DNA of 9,918 nt from Planctomycetaceae bacterium (GCA_005773145.1 SXHS01000069.1:1-9918); one strand, 5' to 3'. Counted from the stretch's first letter, positions 1-7,290 are shown. Translations and numbers: made by a program. Notes: generated by a model not told the origin, from the letters alone.

Positions 1-1
1 G

Positions 2-3000
2 AACGGAGCTCGATTCGCTTTGCGCAGTGTTTCGATTGACGTTGGTGAGCGTTCCGAAGTTGAGAGTCATGGAGTCGCCCTTGGCCGATCTGGAGGCGGC
101 GCTACGTACGGCGTCGAACGTGACCATGCTGGTCGTCAGGTCGGCGCTGTTGGCGGTTACGCTCAGGATGTCAAGAATCGAAAATCCACTGTCCGGCACA
201 TCCGTCCACGTGGCACTATTGGCGACGCCCTCAGGAACACTAAAGGTAGCGGTATAGGTGACGATCTCCCCAATCGCGACGTTGTTATTCAAAGTAGTCG
301 GTTCGTTGGTGCTGGTAACGGACTTGGCCAGATTAATCGAAGCGGTCTGGACGGTAGCTGGATCGGCGAGATCGGTCGTGGTAAAGTCCGGTCCCCCCTC
401 CGCCCCGGCATAGTGGAAGAGTGTGGCGGTGTTGGTGAGGGACGCGTTGGGGGCGATCGTGCCCATCACTTCCAGGTCGTAGCTGATGATCAGCACGTTC
501 CGACCACTCGTGGCGTGATATCCGTCCAGTGCTCCAGCGTCCGTCAGATCGGGTTGAGCGGAGGTGGGACCGGGATCGGTCAGCTGAACGCCCCCCGCTG
601 AGTCGAATAGCCCGGTACCGAGATTGGTGAAGCCAATTGCGGCTCCCGTGCCATCGCTCACATTCAGATTTAGTCCCGTGCTTGGGATAGCAAACCCCGT
701 CGGTAGCGTGTCCCGCAGGCTGATGTCGATGGCCCCCGTACGACTGTTTCCATTGTCTTCGACCACAATGGCGAAGGTCACGAAGTCCCCCGCATCCAAC
801 TGCTGCGCGTTGCTGTTGATGGGGCTTGCGCTCAGTCCGTTCGAGTGAATTGTGCTTGAGCCGCGGAATCCTGCGGTTCCTGGGGGAGAGAACCCGACCG
901 GTCCGACCGTTGTCGGCGTGAACGTATCATTCGAATTGCTGGTCGCTACAACCCCTTTGCGGATGGACAACTCGGGCATCGCTAATTCAATCTGCACAAT
1001 CGCATCACTCACGAAGTCCGTGGTATTCGTGGTATCCTGAGATCGCCTGGCAATGTTCGTGAGAAAGAGGCCGTCGGCAAACGGCTGATTGCTGGCCGTG
1101 ACGGTGAATAAGATGTCGATGGTGCGGGACGTGCCGGCCGGCATGTCGAAGTCTCCGTAGTCGAATAGTACGGCATTGGAGACGGGATCGGTGGACAGAA
1201 TCGGCACACCGCCATAGACGCTGCGGAGGGTGTCGGACGGGCCAAACTTGGCCGTACCGGGGGTTGGGATCGTGTTATCCACGATGTCGGAGAACGCTGT
1301 GATTTGCGTGGCATTCAGGACCGGCAACGGCAAATAGTCCGACAAGACCAAGTCCTCAAAGTCGGATGTCGGCACGGTCAACTGCAATCGGTAGGTGACA
1401 TGATCTCCTGGTGACAACCGAAGCGGGGAGGGGAGGGTGGTAGTTCCGTTGACCGCGTAAATCGTTTTGACCAACGCTCCTGCTGGAACGCTGATCTCGG
1501 TTTGACTGGTATCCGCCTCCGATTGTCCCGTGGTGGTTACGTTTGTGTAGGACATCACGTCGCCGCTAATCGAGACCAGGTTGTCCAGCCGATCCCCCTC
1601 GTCAACGGAGAAGTCGCCAGAGGGAAAGTTGTCTGTGAAGCGCTCTTGTACGATGGTGCGAAATGTGATGATCCCGGTCGTGGGACCGCCATCAAAGGCC
1701 GCAGCCGACGGATCCGGGCCACCCGTACCGGTCACTGGCACAAGACCACCCAGCAATATCCCGTTCCCGGTTCGTGCAATCAGCTCGTCGGAAACGCGAA
1801 ACGCCAGTTCTTGCGTGCCGTCGATCGGCGCAATAGGGGTGATAGCGCCCGTGAAATGGTCAACGATTGAGTAGTTGGCCGCGTTGAGATTGCCGGACGT
1901 ACTTGCCGTATGCTCCACAACCTGTAGCTGCGGAGTGAATGCCAAGTCGAATCTTTGCCCGTCCGATAGCACATCGTTCACGACGACGTTTTGAAAGGCG
2001 AAAAAGTCAGAAACTTGAAACGAGATCTGATACTCGAGCGTGTCACCGGGACTGAGTCCATTGCCGTCCACGTCGTTAAAAAGGGCTACGGATTTTTGCA
2101 CGGCAATGGATTTTGGGGTCAGGACATGTTCTGGACCAGCCGCATCGACGGCCGCATTGTCGATCCCCGCCGCATCTCGGCTATCGATGGGATCCCAATC
2201 CCCTAGGGCAGCGGCATGGTTTGGGCTCGTGGCGTCATCGCCACTGGAGGGGGCGATCACGGTCTGGCCGTTCGCGTCGCGAAAGGGAACGAAGTAGGTG
2301 AAAGTCACGGAGGCGTCGTTGGTGGCCGCTGTACCGGCCACCGTAGGAATGGTCACGATGAGCTGATTGTTAGGCGCATTCGCTGGGGTTGTCGGAGTCG
2401 TTGTGACCGATCCGGCGGGCGTGATCGTATTCACGCTGATCAGCTGGACATTGTTCGGCAGTCGGTCGGTAATATCAAGATTCGTAATCGTCTGGCCGTT
2501 AGCGACATCTAAATCAATACGATATTGTCGCGGGAAGTTTGGTCCTGTTGCCGTTTCGTCCTCAGGGCCAAGGTAGGTCTTGGTGAGTTCCAACAAAGTG
2601 GGTTCGATGGCGGCGACGGTCGACCACGATGTCGCCGCACTGGCGGGGTCACTAACGAGACTCGGGTCGGTCGCCGGATTGGACAAGGCGTCGTTCCCGT
2701 ATTGGAACCCCGCACGAGCGCGCAGCGTCAGCAATTGTCCTAAGTCGGCCAGGTCGGACATTTGCAGGCCGATGTCAATCCTCGCCATGGGCTGAGCAGC
2801 GGTGAACGAACCGAAAGGGAGCTGCATCACGATCAACCGGTCTCCCGTCGGACCGGAAATCGACAGGGGAGCGCCCGCGCTATTGACGGCATAAGGGTGC
2901 AGTACACTCCCCGTGCCGCCGCCGCTATTCGGGAAGGTAAGAATGGTCGTGGTGACCGGCGCTCCGAGGTACTGCGCCGAAACAAAGCTCAAGCCGTCGG

Positions 3001-3262
3001 CGCCGACTCCATTCACCCCGTCCGCGCCATTCACGGGGAGATACAGGTCCACAAACGGACCGAATCCCGTGTCGCTGGAATGCGAATTGTCGAAGGTCGC
3101 CTCCAACTGTATCGCTTCACCGATCATGACCCGTGGTGGAGCTTGCAAGGTGACTGCAGGTTGGGCGGCCAAGAGACGACGGTCTTCGAGAGCTTCCAGC
3201 CGCAACCTGCGGCTGCGTTGAGCGGATCGGTTGCCAGGATGTGACGGTCGTCGTGTAAACAT
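2..3262 (-). CDS. Giant modular secreted adhesin-like protein with DUF11 / isopeptide-type repeats (C-terminus beyond left edge)
   Basis: Reading the minus strand from the ATG at 3262 gives 1087 codons with no stop to the window edge, so the gene is incomplete at its 3' end. AAGGA lies 9 bases before the ATG and supports this start. Residues 18-32 read RRLRLEALEDRRLLA, an N-terminal leader typical of very large exported planctomycete proteins; no classical hydrophobic signal peptide is seen. Residues 33-215 are a beta-rich N-terminal domain. Five modules follow, starting near residues 219, 384, 594, 764 and 974. Each has a first strand with Lys (K228, K390, K599, K769, K980) and a D-x-L-P-like turn (D266, D430, D642, D851, D1021). 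Modules 2-5 also show a [PAI]-G-[DE]-x-[VL]-x-[YF] strand. The composition is Thr/Ser/Asp/Asn-rich with no Cys. The family is known as DUF11 / isopeptide-forming fimbrial-type repeats. Surface adhesion or cell-envelope structure is inferred. It lies 78 bases downstream of the BBP7 gene and is probably co-transcribed. Confidence 0.88.
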   Translation of the reverse strand, partial: MFTRRPSHPGNRSAQRSRRLRLEALEDRRLLAAQPAVTLQAPPRVMIGEAIQLEATFDNSHSSDTGFGPFVDLYLPVNGADGVNGVGADGLSFVSAQYLGAPVTTTILTFPNSGGGTGSVLHPYAVNSAGAPLSISGPTGDRLIVMQLPFGSFTAAQPMARIDIGLQMSDLADLGQLLTLRARAGFQYGNDALSNPATDPSLVSDPASAATSWSTVAAIEPTLLELTKTYLGPEDETATGPNFPRQYRIDLDVANGQTITNLDITDRLPNNVQLISVNTITPAGSVTTTPTTPANAPNNQLIVTIPTVAGTAATNDASVTFTYFVPFRDANGQTVIAPSSGDDATSPNHAAALGDWDPIDSRDAAGIDNAAVDAAGPEHVLTPKSIAVQKSVALFNDVDGNGLSPGDTLEYQISFQVSDFFAFQNVVVNDVLSDGQRFDLAFTPQLQVVEHTASTSGNLNAANYSIVDHFTGAITPIAPIDGTQELAFRVSDELIARTGNGILLGGLVPVTGTGGPDPSAAAFDGGPTTGIITFRTIVQERFTDNFPSGDFSVDEGDRLDNLVSISGDVMSYTNVTTTGQSEADTSQTEISVPAGALVKTIYAVNGTTTLPSPLRLSPGDHVTYRLQLTVPTSDFEDLVLSDYLPLPVLNATQITAFSDIVDNTIPTPGTAKFGPSDTLRSVYGGVPILSTDPVSNAVLFDYGDFDMPAGTSRTIDILFTVTASNQPFADGLFLTNIARRSQDTTNTTDFVSDAIVQIELAMPELSIRKGVVATSNSNDTFTPTTVGPVGFSPPGTAGFRGSSTIHSNGLSASPINSNAQQLDAGDFVTFAIVVEDNGNSRTGAIDISLRDTLPTGFAIPSTGLNLNVSDGTGAAIGFTNLGTGLFDSAGGVQLTDPGPTSAQPDLTDAGALDGYHATSGRNVLIISYDLEVMGTIAPNASLTNTATLFHYAGAEGGPDFTTTDLADPATVQTASINLAKSVTSTNEPTTLNNNVAIGEIVTYTATFSVPEGVANSATWTDVPDSGFSILDILSVTANSADLTTSMVTFDAVRSAASRSAKGDSMTLNFGTLTNVNRNTAQSESSSV

Positions 3263-3271
3263 GATGGCGTG

Positions 3272-3276
3272 TCCTT
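3272..3276 (-). promoter_or_regulatory. Ribosome binding site of the giant adhesin gene
   Basis: The minus strand reads AAGGA here, 9 bases before the ATG at 3262. It fixes the start of the large reading frame and agrees with the LEALEDRRLLA leader lying close to the N-terminus. Confidence 0.6.
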
Positions 3277-3340
3277 GCGAGCTATTCCAGATCCGAGAGC
3301 GATACCGTTGATGGGCAATGTGTTGCGTCGTCGTCCGTTC

Positions 3341-4591
3341 TCAATAGTTCCATTGAATTCCGACGTTCAGGCCATGGACCCAAGCGTCGGACGAATGAAC
3401 GACGAATCGCGCATTCTCTGGAGCCGATGTGGGTGGAGGTAACGCGGCGGGGTCGATCTCGCCGCTGATCTGCGCTGGTGCCTGCACCACGTCATTGAGA
3501 TGCATGATGGTGTAGCCGACATGCATCCAGAGACCGCCTCGCAGACAGCGGCGGAGCGTCACATTCAATTCCGGGATCCAGGCGAACTCGGTCTGATCAT
3601 GCGTGCCCAAATCGGGAGGCAGGGCCAAAAATCCCCCCGACGACTCGGACTCGACATCGTCCAGCACCGAAACCTGGGTCCGTCCGCGAACCGTCACCCG
3701 CTGATGGACGAGTCCCAAGGCCAGCAGGGCCCGGGCATCCAACCGCCACGCGTTTCGGATACCGGTGTAGCTGAGTCCCAGTGGCAACACGTGATAGTCA
3801 TTGGTGGCCCGAAAAATATCTTCCACCAAGAACTCAGTCCCCGGAGCAATCAACCCACCGGCCTCTGGACGAACGCGCTCGGTAATGGTGATTTGATCTT
3901 CGTAACGCATGTAGCGATAACCGGTGAAGAACTCCGTGGCCCGACAGCCGTTTCCTTCCACACAAAAAAACGCGAGCGGTTCGATCCCGTAAAAACGCCG
4001 CTTGTAGTGGGCATGCAGCGATCCGTCGGCCACACCCGCCAGGCTGAGGATCTGCGCATCCGATTGGCCGTCCGCGTCCGTGAACGGCCTCGCTAGAATA
4101 GGATCGCCGGCCTCAGACTCCATGTGCCAATCGTCGCTGCGGTCGAACAGAAAAAAGCCGCTGAGTTCCATTCGCGAGAACGGACCACTCTCCATGAGCT
4201 GGCCCGCTCGAAAACGCATTCCCGCTTGGGGCCAATCGCCCACGACTTCATCCCCAACAACCGTTTGCGTGCTCGGATCGCTCGATTGGCCGACACTCGC
4301 CAACGGCGTGCCCACGGGATTCGATGTCAGCAATCGCGGCAAGTAGACGTTGTCGAGGCCCCACAGTAAGTACTCAACCTCGAGATACCGATTGGGGAGA
4401 GACGGTGGGGCGGCCGCCAGGGATAGCGACGCCGATTCCGCCGGCGCTGGTAATAACGGCTGGGGTTCCAATACAGGTGGTGGTTGGGCACGGCTGGTCT
4501 GCCACCCGGACCCCAGCAGAGCCAGCAGAGCCAGCAGGCCCAGCATCGCGAGTCGTGCAAGTGAGATCGTATAATGGCGGTTGTGGCGCAT
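3341..4591 (-). CDS. BBP7 family (DUF1551-type) outer-membrane beta-barrel protein
   Basis: The protein has 416 residues. Residues 1-35 are a signal peptide with a Leu/Ala-rich core (LLALLALLG) and a plausible SRA|Q cleavage site. A Pro-rich linker (37-66) leads into the barrel domain. Features expected of planctomycete BBP7 proteins are present in order: VEYLLWGLDNVYLPRLLTSNPVGTPL (starting at 72, cited here by its key EYLLW and TSNPVGTP parts), a G-x-R-x-x-x-G segment near 124-130, LARPF at 166-170, GYRYMRYED at 224-232, GTEFLVEDIFRATNDYH from 251, LDARALLALG at 284-293, a PELNVTLRR segment near 340, and the terminal strand WVHGLNVGIQWNY ending in an aromatic residue, as outer-membrane proteins usually do. 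The family is abundant in Planctomycetes; its cargo, if any, is unknown. No good Shine-Dalgarno site precedes the ATG at 4591. An internal Met at residue 16 would still leave a signal peptide. Confidence 0.9.
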   Translation of the reverse strand: MRHNRHYTISLARLAMLGLLALLALLGSGWQTSRAQPPPVLEPQPLLPAPAESASLSLAAAPPSLPNRYLEVEYLLWGLDNVYLPRLLTSNPVGTPLASVGQSSDPSTQTVVGDEVVGDWPQAGMRFRAGQLMESGPFSRMELSGFFLFDRSDDWHMESEAGDPILARPFTDADGQSDAQILSLAGVADGSLHAHYKRRFYGIEPLAFFCVEGNGCRATEFFTGYRYMRYEDQITITERVRPEAGGLIAPGTEFLVEDIFRATNDYHVLPLGLSYTGIRNAWRLDARALLALGLVHQRVTVRGRTQVSVLDDVESESSGGFLALPPDLGTHDQTEFAWIPELNVTLRRCLRGGLWMHVGYTIMHLNDVVQAPAQISGEIDPAALPPPTSAPENARFVVHSSDAWVHGLNVGIQWNY

Positions 4592-4631
4592 GGTGATGGA
4601 TCGGAAGGAGATTCAGGATAAGGCGGGGCGA

Positions 4632-4660
4632 ATGATATGGAGCCTGCCATCAGCGGTAAA
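4632..4660 (-). promoter_or_regulatory. Candidate sigma-70-type promoter for the BBP7 gene
   Basis: On the minus strand TTTACC (4660-4655) and TATCAT (4637-4632) are separated by exactly 17 bases. The -10 box matches the consensus at 5 of 6 positions and the -35 at 4 of 6. Transcription would begin near 4625, about 34 bases before the BBP7 ATG, and could continue into the giant adhesin gene. The call is from pattern only. Confidence 0.4.
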
Positions 4661-4743
4661 GGCCACTCGCGGACTTACGGCCGCATGCTGATTGCGTTGC
4701 ATGCGCGACCCGCGATGCCGGTGCTGTCTGGGTGCGTGTGTTT

Positions 4744-4807
4744 CTCACGCAGAGTCGCAGAGAACATCTCGCTCCTGGCCCACCGCGTCGCTGTGTCTCC
4801 GCGTGAG
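4744..4807. repeat. Imperfect hairpin of the CACGCAGAG type, probably a dispersed intergenic palindrome
   Basis: The left arm at 4744-4762 (CTCACGCAGAGTCGCAGAG) pairs with the right arm at 4789-4807 with 15 Watson-Crick pairs, one G-T pair and three mismatches, around a 26-base loop. It lies in the 247-base spacer between the BBP7 start and the lipoprotein stop. No U-tract follows it in the direction of the flanking minus-strand genes, so it does not look like a simple intrinsic terminator. CACGCAGAG/CTCTGCGTG palindromes recur between genes in many bacterial genomes, which suggests a REP-like element. Only this one copy is visible here. Confidence 0.5.
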
Positions 4808-4838
4808 CCTTTTGTCCCTGCCAGCATCAAGACGACAA

Positions 4839-5744
4839 TCATGGACCGCTGGTTGTGGCCAGGGAGCTGGGAGTGTCGGTGAAACGGACGTCGCCATCGT
4901 GTTGCGTCTGCGATAGTCGCAGCAACACGATGCGGGTGGTGCTCGATTTCGAATCCGACGAGACAAAGAAGTCCTTGCCGGCGCCTCTAGGGGGCTGCGT
5001 GCTGGTGACGACTAGCGTCTGGCCGGGAACGATGTCGATGCCGATGCGTAGATCGTCCAGGACGAACCGTTCGCGGCCGGACTGAAAGCGAAACGCGCCG
5101 CTGTCGGCCAGGATCCGTTGCCGCGTTTGACCGTGTTGGATTTCAGGCGTGAACTCCAGGCGAACGCTCCCATCGGGTCTCGGCTGCGATGAGGCGGCCA
5201 AGACGCATTGGGCCTGTTGCAACGTCAGGCCGCGCGTGACACCTTGGTGGCTGCGGAACACATTCAGCTCAGGCACTATCGTGGAGGTCACGATCTCCTT
5301 GCGATCGCCAGCCCGCACTTGCAGTCGGCGATAAACGGGTCGAGATACGGTTTCGGACTCGCTACTCGAAATGCGATCGCCAGCCGTGTGCTGTTCATCC
5401 AGTTTGGCGCGTAAGACATCTGGGAGTTGCACGCCCACCACACCGACCCGAAACCCGTTCGCCCCCAATCGCTGGCGGGTCTCGATGGGGAGAATCGTTT
5501 CGTCAACCTCGCCCCACAATCGCTCTTGCAGCCCGTCGTCGTGCGAGGGCACGTGCAAGGTTGACAACTCCCAGGCCACGCTGTCAATCGACATCCTAGG
5601 GATCGGTAGTTCCAGCGAACTGCGGTCGTAGTCCTGCCACAGCGAGCATCCTACGAGCAAGGGTAGCAGCAGCAGAGGCGCACTAGTTGCCAACTGCCGG
5701 TTCCCGAAGCGATGCTGTCGAATGAGCCAACCTAAGGCATGCAC
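4839..5744 (-). CDS. Lipoprotein of unknown function (planctomycete-type hypothetical)
   Basis: The frame is open from a TTG at 5753 to the stop at 4839. I prefer the GTG at 5744 (301 residues) because GGTGA lies 9 bases before it. A further TTG at 5693 would give a compact lipoprotein signal. Numbered from the TTG at 5753, a hydrophobic stretch APLLLLPLLVG (25-35) ends in a lipobox with Cys36 followed by Ser, so lipidation and outer-membrane sorting are likely. The soluble part contains PIPRMSIDSV (50-59), LWGEVDETILP (79-89), LGANGFRVGVVGVQLP (96-111), FTPEIQHG (201-208) and IDIVPGQTLVVTS (239-251). The last two recall the beta-rich end of secretin-like domains, but I cannot assign a family. 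It lies between the PEP-CTERM and BBP7 genes in the same direction, which suggests an envelope role. Confidence 0.8.
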   Translation of the reverse strand: MHALGWLIRQHRFGNRQLATSAPLLLLPLLVGCSLWQDYDRSSLELPIPRMSIDSVAWELSTLHVPSHDDGLQERLWGEVDETILPIETRQRLGANGFRVGVVGVQLPDVLRAKLDEQHTAGDRISSSESETVSRPVYRRLQVRAGDRKEIVTSTIVPELNVFRSHQGVTRGLTLQQAQCVLAASSQPRPDGSVRLEFTPEIQHGQTRQRILADSGAFRFQSGRERFVLDDLRIGIDIVPGQTLVVTSTQPPRGAGKDFFVSSDSKSSTTRIVLLRLSQTQHDGDVRFTDTPSSLATTSGP

Positions 5745-5819
5745 GAGCGTCAATCACCGAAAAGATTGGAGGATGAGAGTAGGTCGCGACCACGCGGGGC
5801 CCGACACCATCGCGGCGGG

Positions 5820-5848
5820 ATCGTACGGAATAGTCGCGGCGCCGTCAA
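5820..5848 (-). promoter_or_regulatory. Candidate promoter for the lipoprotein gene
   Basis: On the minus strand TTGACG (5848-5843) and TACGAT (5825-5820) are 17 bases apart, directly after the stop codon of the PEP-CTERM gene. The -35 box matches the consensus at 5 of 6 positions and the -10 at 4 of 6. It would give a leader of about 65-70 bases. If real, the lipoprotein gene can be transcribed independently of the gene upstream. Confidence 0.32.
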
Positions 5849-5849
5849 C

Positions 5850-7229
5850 TCAGTCTTCGCATCCGCCATCCGAACGGTATAGGAGTTTCTTAGTGGAGCT
5901 GCGGCGAACCCATGCCAGCATGGCAGCGGCTCCAGCGATGAGCATGCCGGTCGACGGCTCCGGTATCGAGCCCACTACCGGCAACCCACTAACGCCCGGT
6001 GATAGCACGCCCGCGCTATTCACCACGAAGCCACCCACGGTTCCACTACCCGACAGTGTCCCGGCCAACAGATTGAGGGTTCCCGTCGCCGACGTCGGGG
6101 TGCCTTGAATGATCAGCTCGCCGCTGCCGGTCTTGTTCAAGGTTTGACCGAGCAAGTTGAGAGCGCCATTGAGCGTCAGGCGGCTACTGGTATTCACGGA
6201 CAGGTCCGTGGGGTCGCCTAAATTGAGGGCCGAGTTAATGATGTGCGCGCCTTGTTGCACTTGGGCTGATGCATTACCGGTGGCGGCTTCCAGGCGTAAC
6301 GAGCCGGATCCCGATATCGTATAGGCTTGGCTGTTGTTAAAGATCATGGATCGAACCGTTCGTGCTGCGTTGTTCGTAATAGTCCGTGGTGCCGTGATCT
6401 TACTCCCGAAGGTGGCGATCTCAGACGTGGTATCAGGGACCGCCTGGGCAAACCAGTTGGCGGAAGTGGCCCAGTCTTGCGACGTATCCACATTCCAAAA
6501 CGAGCCGGCCAAGGACGTGTTGTTGCGAACTTGCGTGACGACGGTGGCGGCAACAATCTCACCGACATCGGGAGGCTGAGTGGACGTGCCCACATCGGTA
6601 AAGAGGTTGGCTTGACTGGCTTCAACTGCAAAGAAGGCTGGCGTTACGTTAGCAGCAAAGGTTCCAGAGGCCAGCAAGACGCCGTTGTGGAAGCTGCCCG
6701 TGTTGTTCAATTGACCGTCGTCGGACAGGTCCCCCAGCAAGTCCGTGAAGTTCCAGGGCACGTTACTGGTACCCGTGAGTCCCGCCACGGCAGGCGTTCC
6801 ATTTTGTCCCGGCTGCGTGGCACCTCCAGGCACTCCCACGTCATAAAAGAGCCCTTGCGGGCCCGGAGCGGCGATCGGAACTTGGCCGAACAAAAGCTCA
6901 AAGTGGCTGCCGCGATTCGTCCAAAAAGGATTGGTGCCATTGTCGAACGAGGGCTGGAATCCGGCTGTGGGAATCCCCGTTGCCGTTCCAGTTGGCGCCT
7001 GGAAGGTAGGGCTGCTCGCGATATTAACGACCCGCGCCACCGCGCCGGCCAAGCCGCGATGCGTGGCCTTGGACGTCAGTTGCCATGTGCCGCCGCTATT
7101 CACATTGGCGGGGTTGGCGTAGGTCACGTCGAGTGACAGATTGACCGTCTGCCCCGTGGCCGGCCAAGCTGCTGCAGAGAGGAATAGTGTACAGAGGTAT
7201 ACTATATGTGGATTTCGACAACGGGACAT
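5850..7229 (-). CDS. PEP-CTERM sorting-domain protein with autotransporter-type (PATR-like) repeat
   Basis: The protein has 459 residues from the ATG at 7229. GGAG at 7241-7238 lies 8 bases upstream, so I reject the longer TTG-started reading from 7319, which would begin inside the -35 box. Residues 1-26 are a signal peptide (hydrophobic core near 9-22, cleavage ATG|Q). Residues 28-235 are a beta-rich region I do not recognise. From 243 there is an FWNVDTSQDWATSANW block as found in front of autotransporter-type repeats. Residues 363-412 (NKTGSGELIIQG, then LAGTLSGSGTVGG and VLSPG) match the passenger-associated repeat pattern. The C-terminus has PEPST at 423-427, a hydrophobic helix at 428-441 and Arg-Arg at 442-443, the tripartite signal recognised by exosortase EpsH/XrtA-type enzymes. 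Surface attachment or exopolysaccharide-associated export is known for the class. No exosortase gene is in the window. Confidence 0.88.
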   Translation of the reverse strand: MSRCRNPHIVYLCTLFLSAAAWPATGQTVNLSLDVTYANPANVNSGGTWQLTSKATHRGLAGAVARVVNIASSPTFQAPTGTATGIPTAGFQPSFDNGTNPFWTNRGSHFELLFGQVPIAAPGPQGLFYDVGVPGGATQPGQNGTPAVAGLTGTSNVPWNFTDLLGDLSDDGQLNNTGSFHNGVLLASGTFAANVTPAFFAVEASQANLFTDVGTSTQPPDVGEIVAATVVTQVRNNTSLAGSFWNVDTSQDWATSANWFAQAVPDTTSEIATFGSKITAPRTITNNAARTVRSMIFNNSQAYTISGSGSLRLEAATGNASAQVQQGAHIINSALNLGDPTDLSVNTSSRLTLNGALNLLGQTLNKTGSGELIIQGTPTSATGTLNLLAGTLSGSGTVGGFVVNSAGVLSPGVSGLPVVGSIPEPSTGMLIAGAAAMLAWVRRSSTKKLLYRSDGGCED

Positions 7230-7237
7230 GGTCTGGA

Positions 7238-7241
7238 CTCC
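7238..7241 (-). promoter_or_regulatory. Ribosome binding site deciding the PEP-CTERM start
   Basis: GGAG on the minus strand lies 8 bases before the ATG at 7229. Together with the signal peptide that starts at this ATG, it favours this start over the upstream TTG at 7319. Confidence 0.55.
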
Positions 7242-7279
7242 AAGCTCGCATCCCCTGAGTAAGCTCGCATCCCCTGAGT
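7242..7279 (-). repeat. Perfect 19-bp tandem duplication in the leader of the PEP-CTERM gene
   Basis: AAGCTCGCATCCCCTGAGT (plus-strand reading) occurs at 7242-7260 and again, without a gap or mismatch, at 7261-7279. The pair fills most of the stretch between the predicted transcription start (about 7284) and the ribosome binding site. On the transcript each unit contains GGGGATG, so each carries a potential upstream ATG. Confidence 0.95.
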
Positions 7280-7290
7280 TGCAGCGCCTC

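Noticed and set aside
20..601. Plus-strand open frame of 193 codons, and several others on the plus strand up to 3244
   Set aside because: They lie opposite the uninterrupted 1087-codon minus-strand frame and in part share its codon phase. They show no domain and have Arg/Gly-rich antisense composition.
3500..4096. Plus-strand open frame of 198 codons
   Set aside because: It is antisense to the clearly recognised BBP7 gene and carries no motif.
4744..4807. Hairpin read as a Rho-independent terminator of the lipoprotein gene
   Set aside because: The sequence following it in the direction of transcription is AAACACACG, with no run of U, and the stem is interrupted by mismatches around a 26-base loop.
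5782..5791. Perfect 10-bp palindrome GGTCGCGACC in the lipoprotein leader
   Set aside because: It is short and GC-rich in a GC-rich region, with no second copy or spacing that would mark it as an operator.
6327..7136. Plus-strand open frame of 269 codons
   Set aside because: It is antisense to the PEP-CTERM gene, has no recognisable motif or ribosome binding site, and has a composition typical of a shadow frame.
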